Below are positions 1 through 10,420 of a stretch of DNA of 64,000 nt, piece by piece (the first letter of the stretch is position 1; each line of letters opens with the position of its first letter). Made by a program: the position numbers and the translations under genes. The DNA is taken from NCBI RefSeq assembly GCF_009765165.1, contig NZ_VLNU01000001.1:1665001-1729000 (forward strand), read 5' to 3'. This DNA comes from Lysobacter panacisoli (lineage in GTDB: Bacteria > Pseudomonadota > Gammaproteobacteria > Xanthomonadales > Xanthomonadaceae). The notes under the pieces were generated by a model. It searched no databases. It was not told the origin of the DNA and saw only the letters and a program-made list of their open reading frames with translations.

Positions 1-1481
<1,481 letters not shown>

Positions 1482-1587
1482 TATAACCTCAAGTGGCCTT
1501 GGACTCGACGATACGTCGACGACATTCGCCTGACTCGCTACTTTTCCACCCCATGCAAGCTGGCGCTCATGCGCCGCTTCACCCCCT

Positions 1588-1705
1588 TGTCCAGTGACCA
1601 TAGCGGTGTGGTCCCACCCGATCCCTTTCCGAACTCGGAAGTGAAACGCACCCGCGCCGATGGTAGTGTGGCTTAAGCCATGCAAGAGTAGGTCATCGCT
1701 GGACA
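1588..1705 (+). rRNA. rrf: 5S ribosomal RNA
   Basis: Conserved 5S sequence is present (GGTGTGGTCCCACCCGATCC near 1604-1623 and CGAACTCGGAAGTGAAACG near 1630-1648). The terminal helix closes between GTCCAGTGACC at the 5' end and GGTCATCGCTGGAC at the 3' end. It follows the 23S gene after a spacer of about 105 bases with no tRNA in it, and belongs to the same rRNA operon. Exact ends are uncertain by a few bases. Confidence 0.95.
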
Positions 1706-1713
1706 TTTATCCC

Positions 1714-1750
1714 GAACGCCCCGTCCCAAAAGGACGGGGCGTTCTTCTTT
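1714..1750 (+). terminator. rRNA operon terminator
   Basis: A perfect 13-bp stem (GAACGCCCCGTCC / GGACGGGGCGTTC) with a 5-base loop is followed by TTCTTT, directly after the 5S gene. This is a classic intrinsic terminator. The next 115 bases up to the convergent dioxygenase gene hold nothing recognisable. Confidence 0.93.
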
Positions 1751-1865
1751 GCGCCAAACATAATCCGAAACATTATCGCCGCAGCGACCTGCGGGCCGCG
1801 GACCTGAGGTTTGCGTTGGGGGTTCCCGTGGGAATGTTGCGAACGTTGCTGTGATGCCAGCCGAG

Positions 1866-2639
1866 TTAGTTCGCAGCGGGCGCCGAATCCCGTCGAAACG
1901 TCACGACAAGCACGTCGCGATGCGACGGCGCGTCCGGATCCTGTGCCACGACCGGCGTCACGCCGTGGAACACACGCGCGTCATCAACCAGCGCGGCGTC
2001 GAAGGCTCGGCTCAGCGTGAAGCTTCCGAGCAGCGCGCCGTCCTGCGCATGGATCGTGGTCGTACCGCTGGCGATGTTGTGCCGATCGATCATCAGCACG
2101 AGCACATAGTCGACGCCGTCGCGATGCACGCCCTCAGGTGTCGGCTGGCCCGGCTCTCCGGGACGCGCTTCGATGCGGAACTGATGCAGTTCGACGTGCC
2201 ACCTTGGCACCTGCGGTGCCAGGCCTCCGAAGACGTCGGAGCAGAAACCTAGTACCGCGCGTAGCGTTTCGCTCTCGGCGATCTGCGGTAGCACCGGTTC
2301 GAACCAGCGCGCGATGCCGCCCTGCAGCGTGTTGTAGTCGCGGCTTTGATAATGCGGCTGGTCCACTTCGCGCGTGATCGCGCCATCCGCGATGGAGAAC
2401 ACCGCGTGGCGCCTTCGCCGATGCAATCCGACGCTGGCGAGATAGGTATCCGGTTCAAGTGCATCCCAGCTCGCCGCGAACTGCGGCCAGTCTGCGAGGC
2501 TGCCGTGCGAGGACAACAACGACCGCATCGCCTCACCCTCGACGAAGCGGAAGCCCTCCTGCGCGAGTGCGGAACGCCTCGTGTCCGCGTTATCGGGATG
2601 GAGCGTCGTGCTCAACGAAATGTCCGATTCAAGGGCCAA
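1866..2639 (-). CDS. 2OG-Fe(II) dioxygenase family protein
   Basis: The 257-residue product resembles the 2OG-Fe_Oxy_2 family (PF10014, the family of L-isoleucine/L-leucine hydroxylases). The iron ligands expected of the fold are visible: H172-x-D174 in GVHRDGVDY and a distal His225 in VFHGVTPV. A C-terminal Arg in VVTFRRD can bind 2-oxoglutarate. It probably hydroxylates a free amino acid or small molecule; the substrate cannot be read from sequence. The frame starts with TTG, overlapping the end of the upstream MAPEG gene by 11 bases, which suggests translational coupling. No better ATG lies near the N-terminus. Confidence 0.8.
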   Translation of the reverse strand: MALESDISLSTTLHPDNADTRRSALAQEGFRFVEGEAMRSLLSSHGSLADWPQFAASWDALEPDTYLASVGLHRRRRHAVFSIADGAITREVDQPHYQSRDYNTLQGGIARWFEPVLPQIAESETLRAVLGFCSDVFGGLAPQVPRWHVELHQFRIEARPGEPGQPTPEGVHRDGVDYVLVLMIDRHNIASGTTTIHAQDGALLGSFTLSRAFDAALVDDARVFHGVTPVVAQDPDAPSHRDVLVVTFRRDSAPAAN

Positions 2640-3027
2640 CGTGCAGCGCTGCCTGCACCAGCAGCCACACCACGCAGGCGAGACCGAGGACCCATGCCAG
2701 CGTACGCAGGTAATGGCGGCCGGCGATGTAGAGCAACCCGTGCACTACGCGGAACGCGACGAATGCGAGCGCAAGCGCCGAAATCTGCGAATGCGGCACG
2801 CCGGCAAGTTGCGCCAGGATCACGCCCGCCGCGAACGGCGCGAAGGCCTCGTAGCTGTTGAGCTGCGCCGCGTTGGCGCGCTGCGATCGCGGGCTCTGCT
2901 GCTTGTCCTGCCAGCGACGCGGATCGCGGTTGTCGTAGCGTTCGCCGCTCGCTTTCGCGACGGTGACCCACAGGTACGGCAGCAAGGCAGCGATCAGGAC
3001 ACAGACGTACGCGGTCACGAGCGTCAT
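2629..3027 (-). CDS. MAPEG family integral membrane protein
   Basis: The 132-residue protein has four hydrophobic segments and the spacing typical of MAPEG (membrane-associated proteins in eicosanoid and glutathione metabolism), including the loop with RANAAQLNSYEAF between the first two membrane helices. Bacterial members are inner-membrane proteins of mostly unknown role. The start chosen gives MTLVTAYVCVL, placing the first helix at the N-terminus; an in-frame ATG 17 codons upstream (3078) would run into the terminator hairpin. The 3' end overlaps the dioxygenase gene, so the two are likely one transcription unit. Confidence 0.82.
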   Translation of the reverse strand: MTLVTAYVCVLIAALLPYLWVTVAKASGERYDNRDPRRWQDKQQSPRSQRANAAQLNSYEAFAPFAAGVILAQLAGVPHSQISALALAFVAFRVVHGLLYIAGRHYLRTLAWVLGLACVVWLLVQAALHVGP

Positions 3028-3062
3028 GGCGACTCCGGCGGCACGGGGATGCGCATCAGCGT

Positions 3063-3099
3063 AGCCGAAAACGAACACGGCGCCTCATGGGCGCCGTGT
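3063..3099 (-). terminator. terminator of the M28 peptidase gene
   Basis: A 10-bp inverted repeat (ACACGGCGCC / GGCGCCGTGT, positions 3075-3084 and 3090-3099) is followed on the minus strand by TCGTTTTCGG. It lies between the peptidase stop and the MAPEG start. Confidence 0.7.
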
Positions 3100-3121
3100 C
3101 CGGGTACCACGAGCCGACGCC

Positions 3122-4867
3122 CTACTTAGCCGAAGGCTGCATCAGCTTGTCGTGTGCGGCCCGGAAGGCATTGCCCTCATACCAGTTCGGCCACTGCTCG
3201 CTGCCGGCGAGCGTGCGGCCGACACCGTACAGCGCATCGAGGTCCTGGATGACGCCTTCCAGCTTCCACGCCGGATCGAACTGGTCGCCCGGCTTGTGGT
3301 AGCGGTTGTCGCGATAGTCGGACTGGGCCTTGCGGCCGGCATCGATGCCGCCTTCCACGAGGTCGTCGCCGCCCTTGGCATACAACGCCGGCACGCCGGC
3401 CTTGGCGAAGTTGAAATGGTCGGAGCGGAAGTAGAAGCCGTCTTCCGGCGTTGCTTCGGCGTGCAGGACACGCTGCTGGGCTTCGGCGACGGTCTTGAGG
3501 ATGTCCTCCAGCTCCGAGCTTCCGAAACCCACCACGGTCATGTCGCGCGCGAGGCCGATCACCGGCATCGCGTCGAGGTTGATCACCGCGACCGTCTTGT
3601 CCAGCGGCACGGCCGGATGCGCGACGTAGTACTTCGAACCCAGCAGGCCCGACTCCTCCAGCGTGACCGCAAGGAAGACCAGCGAACGGTCCGGCGGTGG
3701 CGTCTGCTTCGAGAACGCTTCTGCGATCTCGAGGATGCCAGCCACACCCGTCGCGTTGTCGATCGCGCCGTTGTAGATCGTATCGCTGCCGGCGGGCGCC
3801 GCTTCGCCGTGACCCTCATGGCCGTGGTTGCCGAGGTGGTCCCAGTGCGCCATGTAGACGATCGCCTCGTCCGGACGCTTCGCACCGGGCAGCTTGGCGA
3901 CGACGTTGCGTGAGGACTTCTCGCCGGTCGTGCTCTTCAGGTCGACCGAAAGCTTGCCGGGCAGCGGAATCGCCTTGAAACCGGGCTTGTTGGCGGCCTT
4001 GTAGAGCTCGTCGAGATTCTGGCCGAGACCGGCGAGCAGCGTGCGTGCGGTTTCGCCGGTGATCCAGCCCTGCACCGGCAGGCGCGGTTCCGGATCGTCC
4101 TTGGCCGGCAGGTCGAACTGCGCGCCCGACCACGAATTCTTGACCACGTCCCAGCCGTAGGACGCGCCCTCGGTGTCGTGGATGATCAATGCGGCGGCGG
4201 CGCCCTGGCGCGCGGCTTCCTCGAACTTGTAGGTCCAGCGGCCGTAGTACGTCATCCGCTTGCCTTCGAACAGCTTCGGATCCTGGCTGTGGAATCCGGG
4301 ATCGTTGACGAACATCACGACCGTCTTGCCCTTCACGTCGACGCCGGCGTAGTCGTTCCAGTTCTGCTCGGGCGCGTTGACGCCGTAGCCGACGAACACC
4401 AGGTCGCTGTTGTCGACCTTCACCTCGCTCTTGCCCGTGCGCGTGCCCACGACCATGTCGGTGCCGAACTTCAGCGTGCTCGGCTGGCCTTTCACGTCGA
4501 GCTTCAGCACGGTGGACTCGTCCGCGGTGGTCTCCACCATCGGTACGGTCTGGAAGTAGCTGTCGCCGTTGCCCGGCTGCAGGCCCATGCGCTTGAACTG
4601 CGCTTCCAGGTACTGGACCGTCTTGTCCTCGCCCGGGCTGCCCGGGGCGCGGCCTTCGAACTCGTCGGAGGCCAGCACCTTCACGTGCTCGGCGAAGTCG
4701 GCCGCATGGATGGCGTCGTTGAAGGCGTGGGTGCCGGCCGTGGCCGGAGCCGCGGCGGGCTTGTCGGCGACGGGCGCCTCGGTGGGGCGGGAGCAGGCCG
4801 CCAGCGCGACCGTGCCGGCGGCGAGCGTGCACGTCATCGCCGTGCTGAGCAGGGAAACTCGGGACAT
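3122..4867 (-). CDS. M28 family zinc metallopeptidase, lipoprotein
   Basis: A 581-residue exported aminopeptidase-like protein. It has a lipoprotein signal peptide ending in a lipobox (LAAC, about residue 25), so it is probably membrane-anchored in the periplasm. A PA-type insert occupies roughly residues 140-290. The M28 zinc site is complete: H341/H344 in AHWDH, D370 in IDNATG, E404/E405 in TLEESG, D432 in NLDAM and H484 in FRSDHF. It should remove N-terminal amino acids from peptides. It is transcribed alone, with its own terminator. Confidence 0.9.
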   Translation of the reverse strand: MSRVSLLSTAMTCTLAAGTVALAACSRPTEAPVADKPAAAPATAGTHAFNDAIHAADFAEHVKVLASDEFEGRAPGSPGEDKTVQYLEAQFKRMGLQPGNGDSYFQTVPMVETTADESTVLKLDVKGQPSTLKFGTDMVVGTRTGKSEVKVDNSDLVFVGYGVNAPEQNWNDYAGVDVKGKTVVMFVNDPGFHSQDPKLFEGKRMTYYGRWTYKFEEAARQGAAAALIIHDTEGASYGWDVVKNSWSGAQFDLPAKDDPEPRLPVQGWITGETARTLLAGLGQNLDELYKAANKPGFKAIPLPGKLSVDLKSTTGEKSSRNVVAKLPGAKRPDEAIVYMAHWDHLGNHGHEGHGEAAPAGSDTIYNGAIDNATGVAGILEIAEAFSKQTPPPDRSLVFLAVTLEESGLLGSKYYVAHPAVPLDKTVAVINLDAMPVIGLARDMTVVGFGSSELEDILKTVAEAQQRVLHAEATPEDGFYFRSDHFNFAKAGVPALYAKGGDDLVEGGIDAGRKAQSDYRDNRYHKPGDQFDPAWKLEGVIQDLDALYGVGRTLAGSEQWPNWYEGNAFRAAHDKLMQPSAK

Positions 4868-4976
4868 GGAACCTCCGGAATGGATCGGGCCTCCGAGGCC
4901 GCAGCTGCGGAGGCGAACCCCATTCTAGGCTCCGGAACCGGGCCGGCAGCGTGCCGGACCCGGCAGTTCGTGAGAC

Positions 4977-5642
4977 TTACTGGCCCGGCGGCATCGCGCC
5001 GTCGAAACGCACCGCGGTGGCGCCGGTGATCGGCCCGGTCTTGGCGGTGCTGTGCACGTAAAGCTCGACCTTGCGCTCGAACACCAGCGGTCCGTCGACG
5101 ACCGCGTTCGGCCCGATGATGACCTTCGGATCACGCGGCTTGTTGAAGGAAATCCACGAGGTGTTCGGCTTGGTGTAGCGGATGCCGCCCTTCACGTGCG
5201 AATCGATGCCGACGGTGACGTCGCCGTTGACCGTGGTGATGCCGCCGGACAAATCGGTGTCGACCAGGCCGATCGCGCCGTTCACCGTTTCGATGTGGCC
5301 ATTCACGTCGCCGCCGCGGTCGACGAAGACACCGCCGTTGACGGTCTCCAGGTCGCTGGCGAGCTTGCCGTTGCCGGCCACGCGGATGCTGCCGTTCACG
5401 GTTTCCAGGCCGCCGGCCTGTACGTTCTCGGCGACGGTGATGCTGCCGTTGACGGTTTCGGCATGACCGGTGCGCGCGCCTGCGCCGATCCGGATGCTGC
5501 CGTTGACGGTCTCGAGGTTGCCGACGGTCTCGCCGGGCTCGACGGTAATGCTGCCGTTTACTTTGTCGATGTCCTGGGCGGCGAAAGCGGGCAGTGCCAG
5601 CGCCAGGGCGATCGGGAGGGCGAATACGGGGCGGATGCGCAT
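4977..5642 (-). CDS. secreted VNGSI-repeat beta-solenoid protein
   Basis: The 221-residue protein has a clear Sec signal peptide (cleavage after about residue 22, AFAAQD). Residues about 27-145 contain seven imperfect repeats with the core VNGSI or ETVNGSI, every 18-19 residues, which fits a beta-solenoid of the kind seen in bactofilins and DUF4097-like proteins. The last 70 residues break the pattern with a lysine/proline segment (KPNTSWISFNKPRDPK). There are no catalytic motifs. Function is unknown; a structural or envelope-associated role is a guess. It is divergent from gpmI. Confidence 0.72.
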   Translation of the reverse strand: MRIRPVFALPIALALALPAFAAQDIDKVNGSITVEPGETVGNLETVNGSIRIGAGARTGHAETVNGSITVAENVQAGGLETVNGSIRVAGNGKLASDLETVNGGVFVDRGGDVNGHIETVNGAIGLVDTDLSGGITTVNGDVTVGIDSHVKGGIRYTKPNTSWISFNKPRDPKVIIGPNAVVDGPLVFERKVELYVHSTAKTGPITGATAVRFDGAMPPGQ

Positions 5643-5718
5643 CGTTCGGGGTTCCGTGTTGGGACGGGCTTCATTCCATAGGATGCGGGGAAGGTGCCGT
5701 CGGTTTAGGCCGCTTCGC

Positions 5719-5724
5719 TACAAT
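5719..5724 (+). promoter_or_regulatory. possible -10 element upstream of gpmI
   Basis: TACAAT lies about 70 bases upstream of the gpmI start in the 147-base divergent intergenic region. No good -35 hexamer is seen at 16-18 bases upstream, so this is tentative. Confidence 0.35.
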
Positions 5725-5789
5725 CGCAGCCATCGCCGGCACGCACCCGTGCCCGAAGTCACCTTATACCCCTGCGAGTCGACACCGAC

Positions 5790-7328
5790 GTGCCAGCCTC
5801 TCCCATGCGTCCGAAACCCGTGGTCCTGCTGATCCTCGACGGCTGGGGCCATCGGGAAGATCCGACCGACAACGCGCTCGCACAGGCGACGCTGCCCAAC
5901 TGGGACGCGCTGCTGAAAGCGGCACCGCACACGCTGATCCACACCGAGGGCCGCCATGTCGGCTTGCCGGACGGTCAGATGGGCAACTCGGAAGTCGGCC
6001 ACATGAACCTCGGCGCCGGCCGCATCGTCTACCAGGACCTCACCCGCATCGACGCGGCGATCGAGGACGGCACGTTCTTCGGCAACGAGGAATTGCGAGC
6101 CGCCTGCGCCGCCGCACAGGCAAACAACGGCACGCTGCACGTGATGGGCCTGTTGTCGCCGGGCGGCGTGCACAGCCATGAGAACCACATCTTCGCGATG
6201 CTCGAACTGGCCAGCCAGGCCGGTGTGCAGAAGGTCGCAGTGCATGCATTCCTCGACGGCCGCGACATGCCGCCGAAGTCCGCCGAAGCGAGCCTCGTGA
6301 AGTTGCAGGACGTCTGCCGCAAGCTCGGCAATGCACACGTCGCCAGCGTCAGCGGACGCTATTACGCGATGGATCGCGACAAGCGCTGGGATCGACTGCA
6401 GCGCGCCTGGGATGCGATCGTCGAGGCGAAGAGCGAGCACGTCACCACCGGCCCGGTCGAAGCGCTGCTGCAGGCCTACGAGCGCGGCGAGACCGACGAG
6501 TTCGTCGCGCCGACCGTGATCCAGGGTCACGTGCCGATGGCGGACGGCGACGCGCTGGTGTTCATGAACTTCCGCGCCGACCGCGCGCGCCAGATCACCG
6601 CGGCGTTCGTGTCGCCGACGTTCGACGGGTTCCAGGTGCGTCGTCCGAAGCTCTCGCGCTTCGTCTGCCTCACCGAGTACGACGCCAAGCTGCCGGCGCC
6701 GGTGGCCTTCGGGCCGGACGACCTGCGCCACACGCTCGGTGAGGTGCTCGCCGACAACGGGCTGACCCAGCTGCGCATCGCCGAGACCGAGAAGTACGCG
6801 CACGTCACGTTCTTCTTCAGCGGCGGGCGCGAGGACCCTTATGCGGGCGAGACGCGCATCCTCGTGCCCAGCCCGAAGGTCGCAACCTACGACCTGCAGC
6901 CGGAAATGAGCTGCCCCGAAGTGACCGAGAAACTCACCGCAGCGATCCGCTCCGGCGAGATCGATGTGGCGATCTGCAACATCGCCAATCCGGACATGGT
7001 CGGCCACACCGGCGACATCGCTGCCGCGGTGAAGGCCGCCGAAGCGGTGGACATCGCGATCGGCGCGATCGTGCAGGCCGTGCGCGAGACCGGCGGCGCG
7101 CTGCTGGTCACTGCCGATCACGGCAACCTGGAGATGATGCGCGATCCGCAGACCGGTCAGCCGCACACCGCGCACACCGTCGGTCCGGTTCCGTTCGTGT
7201 ACTTCGGCCCGCGTGCGGCGACGCTGCGCAGCGGCGGTGCCTTGCGCGATGTCGCGCCGACCATTCTCGACCTGCTTGGCGTGCCCAAGCCGACCGAGAT
7301 GAGCGGAACGAGCCTGCTGGCGGGCTGA
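5790..7328 (+). CDS. gpmI: 2,3-bisphosphoglycerate-independent phosphoglycerate mutase
   Basis: Interconverts 3- and 2-phosphoglycerate in glycolysis/gluconeogenesis, using two Mn ions and no bisphosphoglycerate cofactor. The 512-residue length and alkaline-phosphatase-like layout are normal. LILDGWG at the N-terminus holds the first metal ligand, GNSEVGHMNLGAGR carries the phosphorylated serine (Ser67), and TADHGN near residue 445 holds late metal ligands. The start given is GTG; an ATG five codons later (5805) is equally plausible since neither has a strong ribosome site. The stop overlaps the next start (TGATG). Confidence 0.95.
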   Translation: MPASPMRPKPVVLLILDGWGHREDPTDNALAQATLPNWDALLKAAPHTLIHTEGRHVGLPDGQMGNSEVGHMNLGAGRIVYQDLTRIDAAIEDGTFFGNEELRAACAAAQANNGTLHVMGLLSPGGVHSHENHIFAMLELASQAGVQKVAVHAFLDGRDMPPKSAEASLVKLQDVCRKLGNAHVASVSGRYYAMDRDKRWDRLQRAWDAIVEAKSEHVTTGPVEALLQAYERGETDEFVAPTVIQGHVPMADGDALVFMNFRADRARQITAAFVSPTFDGFQVRRPKLSRFVCLTEYDAKLPAPVAFGPDDLRHTLGEVLADNGLTQLRIAETEKYAHVTFFFSGGREDPYAGETRILVPSPKVATYDLQPEMSCPEVTEKLTAAIRSGEIDVAICNIANPDMVGHTGDIAAAVKAAEAVDIAIGAIVQAVRETGGALLVTADHGNLEMMRDPQTGQPHTAHTVGPVPFVYFGPRAATLRSGGALRDVAPTILDLLGVPKPTEMSGTSLLAG

Positions 7329-8536
7329 TGCGGATGCGGCGCGTGTTCGCGGGGCTGCTGGTCGCCAGTGCATTGCTGGCCCTGCCGGCCGTCGCGCAGA
7401 ACAGTCGTGAGGCCGAGCGCAAGCTGGAGAAGATCCAGAGCGAACTGAAGTCCGTCGCCGCCGAACGTCGCAACATCGAGACGCAGCGCGGCAGCGCCTC
7501 GCAGAAGCTGCGCGAGGCCGACGAGAAGGTCGGCAAGTCCAATCGCCAGCTGCGCGACATCGAAACACGACTGGCGCGCGAACAGGCCAGCCTTGCCGAC
7601 CTGCAGCAGCAACGCGCGGCGCTGCATGAGCGTATGGGCGCACAACGCCAGGAACTCGCCCAGCTCCTGCGCGCCGCCTACCTGCAAGGGCAGGATGCGC
7701 CGCTGAAGCTGCTGCTCGCGCAGGATCGCGTCGCCGACGGCAGTCGCATGCTGGCGTACTACGGCTACCTGCAACGCGATCGCACGCAGCGCATCGCCGA
7801 ACTCGACTCGCAGCTGCGCGAACTCGACGACGTCGAACGCCAGATCGTCCAGCGTCGCGCCGAACTCGACCAGACGCGCGAACAGCAGCGCACGCAACTC
7901 GGCCGCCTGCAGAAGGATCGCAAGGAGCGCGCGACACTCGTCGCGCAGCTCGATCAGCGCTACAAGGATCGCAGCACGCGCGAGCGCGAACTCGGTCGCG
8001 ACGCCAAGGGGCTGGAGCAGTTGCTGAAGAAGCTGCGGGTCGCCGCCGCGCGCGCCGAAGCGCAACGCAAGGCCGCGGCAGAACGTGCGGCGCGCAACCA
8101 GGCGGCCGGCGAGAAGCCGCCGACCCGCAAGCCGACCGTCGTCGCCAGCGCACCGCAGGTGGGCGGCCTCGGCTGGCCGGTGTCCGGCGCGCTGCTGGCC
8201 GGATTCGGCGCCACCATGCCCGACGGGCGCAGCAGCGATGGCCTGCTGATCGGCGCCGGCGCCGGCACGCCGGTCAAGGCGGTCGCGGATGGACAGGTCG
8301 TGTACGCGGAGTGGATGACCGGCTACGGCCTGCTGCTCATCGTCGACCACGGCAACGGCTACATGAGCCTGTACGCGCACAACGACGCGCTGCTCAAGGA
8401 CGTCGGCGACACGGTCAAGCGTGGCGACGCGGTGTCCACGGTCGGCAGTTCCGGCGGCCACGGTCGGCCGGCCCTGTACTTCGAGTTGCGCCGCAACGGC
8501 ACGCCGGTCAACCCCGGAACGTGGCTGCGCCGGTGA
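7328..8536 (+). CDS. envC: EnvC-like murein hydrolase activator (degenerate LytM/M23)
   Basis: A 402-residue periplasmic protein with a signal peptide (cleavage near AVAQN), a long coiled coil over about residues 25-265, and a C-terminal LytM domain. The LytM zinc ligands are missing: the position of HxxxD reads LLIGAGAG, and the usual HLHFE motif reads ALYFELR. This is what is known for EnvC, which does not cut peptidoglycan but activates the amidases AmiA/B at the division septum through FtsEX. The gpmI-envC-ctpA order matches that of many gammaproteobacteria. The start overlaps the gpmI stop by one base. Confidence 0.9.
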   Translation: MRMRRVFAGLLVASALLALPAVAQNSREAERKLEKIQSELKSVAAERRNIETQRGSASQKLREADEKVGKSNRQLRDIETRLAREQASLADLQQQRAALHERMGAQRQELAQLLRAAYLQGQDAPLKLLLAQDRVADGSRMLAYYGYLQRDRTQRIAELDSQLRELDDVERQIVQRRAELDQTREQQRTQLGRLQKDRKERATLVAQLDQRYKDRSTRERELGRDAKGLEQLLKKLRVAAARAEAQRKAAAERAARNQAAGEKPPTRKPTVVASAPQVGGLGWPVSGALLAGFGATMPDGRSSDGLLIGAGAGTPVKAVADGQVVYAEWMTGYGLLLIVDHGNGYMSLYAHNDALLKDVGDTVKRGDAVSTVGSSGGHGRPALYFELRRNGTPVNPGTWLRR

Positions 8537-8660
8537 TGGCCTGAATGCCCCGCGCCGGTGCGCGCGGGATTAACGAAAGCCTTCCACTGCACGGGGGCGA
8601 CATGCCCATAATCAGCGACAAAGGCGCCGTCCGTCGCCGCTTCATCCCGGAGTTCCGTGC

Positions 8661-9983
8661 ATGTCCCTGCGTTATCTGATCCCGCTCGTGCTGGCCACCG
8701 CCGTCGCCCTGCCGGCGCATGCGCAGGAGGGCGGCGAGCCGGCACAGGCGGAGGCGCCGATCGACTCGCCCGACGCGGAAACCGCCGAGGCGAAGGTGCC
8801 GCTGGATGAGATCCGCCGCTACGTGTCGGTGTACAACGCGGTCAAGCAGGCCTATGTCGAACCGGTCGACGATCGCAAGCTGATGCACTCGGCGATCCGC
8901 GGCCTGCTGTTCGACCTCGACCCGCACAGCGTCTACCTCGACAAGATCGACGCCGACAGCTTCGAGGAGCAGTCGCGCGGTGCATACGACGGTGTCGGCG
9001 TGGAACTCATGCGCCAGCCCGACGGTTCGCTGCGCGTGATCTCGCCGATCGACGAAACGCCCGCCGCGCGCGCCGGGATCAAGGCCGGCGACGTCATCAC
9101 CGCCATCGACGGCAAGCCGTTCAAGCCGGACGAAGGCGACAACTCCGGGCCGCTGCGCGGTCCGCCGGGCAGCAAGGTCACGCTGACGATCGTGCGCGAA
9201 GGCCGCGACAAGCCCTTCGACCTGACGATCCAGCGCGAGACCATCCGCATCGCCAGCGTGCGCAGCAAGATGCTCGAACCCGGTTACGGCTACATCCGCG
9301 TGAGCGCGTTCCAGGCCGACACGGCGGCGGATTTCGAGAGCAAGCTCGATGCCCTCAAGGCGCAGGCCGGCGGCAAGCTGCGCGGCCTGGTGATCGACCT
9401 GCGCAGCAATCCTGGCGGCCTGCTTACCTCGGCGGTGCAGATCGCCGACGACCTGCTCGAGTCGGGCAAGATCGTCAGCACGCGCGGCCGCATCGCGATC
9501 AGCGATGCCGAATTCGCCGCGACGCCGGGCGACCGCCTCAACGGCGCGCCGGTCGTGGTGCTGGTCGATGCGGGCTCGGCGAGCGCGTCGGAAGTGCTCG
9601 CAGGTGCGCTGCGCGACAACGGTCGCGCGCGCATCGTCGGCAGCCGCACGTTCGGAAAGGGCTCGGTGCAGACCGTGCTGCCGCTGGACAATGGCGATTC
9701 GGTCAAGCTCACCACCGCGCGCTATTACACGCCGAGCGGCAAGTCGATCCAGGCGCTGGGCATTTCGCCCGACGTGGTGCTGCACCCGGCCAAGGCAGAC
9801 GACAAGAGCGTGCGCAACTTCAGTGAAGCCAGCCTGCCCGGCCACCTGCACGGCGACGAAGAAGACCAGCCGGGCGAGAACGCGGGCGACGTGCTCGACG
9901 GCGACGCGCCGATCGCATCGGCATTGGTCGAACTGAAGAAGCCGGTCGCCAGCGCGGCGTCAAAGCCCCCCGCGAAGCAGTAG
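8661..9983 (+). CDS. ctpA: S41 family C-terminal processing peptidase
   Basis: A 440-residue periplasmic serine protease. A signal peptide ends at AHAQE (about residue 22), a PDZ domain covers roughly residues 105-190, and the S41 core follows. The Ser-Lys dyad is intact: Ser308 in GSASASE and Lys333 in FGKGSVQ, spaced 25 residues as in Tsp/Prc. Such proteases trim C-termini of envelope proteins, including cell-wall hydrolases, which fits its place after envC. The 124-base gap upstream carries a CATAAT that might be a -10 element, so it may have its own promoter. Confidence 0.93.
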   Translation: MSLRYLIPLVLATAVALPAHAQEGGEPAQAEAPIDSPDAETAEAKVPLDEIRRYVSVYNAVKQAYVEPVDDRKLMHSAIRGLLFDLDPHSVYLDKIDADSFEEQSRGAYDGVGVELMRQPDGSLRVISPIDETPAARAGIKAGDVITAIDGKPFKPDEGDNSGPLRGPPGSKVTLTIVREGRDKPFDLTIQRETIRIASVRSKMLEPGYGYIRVSAFQADTAADFESKLDALKAQAGGKLRGLVIDLRSNPGGLLTSAVQIADDLLESGKIVSTRGRIAISDAEFAATPGDRLNGAPVVVLVDAGSASASEVLAGALRDNGRARIVGSRTFGKGSVQTVLPLDNGDSVKLTTARYYTPSGKSIQALGISPDVVLHPAKADDKSVRNFSEASLPGHLHGDEEDQPGENAGDVLDGDAPIASALVELKKPVASAASKPPAKQ

Positions 9984-9986
9984 GCG

Positions 9987-10030
9987 AAAACGAACCGCAC
10001 GAACGCGTTGCCCGAGGCAGCGCGTTCGTT
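9987..10030 (-). terminator. terminator between convergent ctpA and DUF1820 genes
   Basis: A 14-bp stem with one G-U pair (10000-10013 with 10017-10030, loop CGA) is followed on the minus strand by GCGGTTCGTTTTCGCC. It can end the DUF1820 transcript; on the plus strand there is no T-run. Confidence 0.65.
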
Positions 10031-10034
10031 GGCG

Positions 10035-10355
10035 TCAGCGCGGCTTGGCCGGCAGCGGGAACGGCGTGACAACCTTCTCGCCAGTCGCCGCGTCGCGGAT
10101 CGCGGACTGGCCCTTGCGCTCGACTTCCTCGATGCGAACGATGCTGTGCATCGGCAGGTGCAGCGCGCGCGTGTTGCCGAACTCGTCGCGCAGGCGTTCC
10201 TCGGTGGGATCGATCACGAGGCCGTCGTGCACGTCGAACACCAGCTCGCTCACTTCCGTGAAACCCCACAGCGCGCCCGACGCGACCTGACGGGCGTACA
10301 GCTCGTACACCTTGCCGGCGTTGAGGAAGGTCACCTTGTAGAGCGGCTTTGACAT
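10035..10355 (-). CDS. DUF1820 family protein
   Basis: A 106-residue soluble protein matching the DUF1820 family, found widely in gammaproteobacteria: LYKVTFLNAGKVYELYARQV at the start, a GLVIDPTEERLRDEF stretch and a C-terminal KVVTPFPLPAKPR tail. No membrane segment or signal peptide. The family function is not known. It lies downstream of the rhomboid gene on the same strand with a 65-base gap. Confidence 0.85.
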   Translation of the reverse strand: MSKPLYKVTFLNAGKVYELYARQVASGALWGFTEVSELVFDVHDGLVIDPTEERLRDEFGNTRALHLPMHSIVRIEEVERKGQSAIRDAATGEKVVTPFPLPAKPR

Positions 10356-10420
10356 GGGAGCGGTTCGAGAGCGGGACGGGTGGCAGGCTGACGATAGGGG
10401 CGCCTGTTGCCCGACTCAAG

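Noticed and set aside
1482..1587. tRNA gene in the 23S-5S spacer
   Set aside because: No cloverleaf or T-loop (GGTTCGA-type) sequence is visible in the spacer.
8150..8536. Active M23 endopeptidase
   Set aside because: The zinc ligands HxxxD and HxH are absent, so the protein is called an EnvC-type activator instead.
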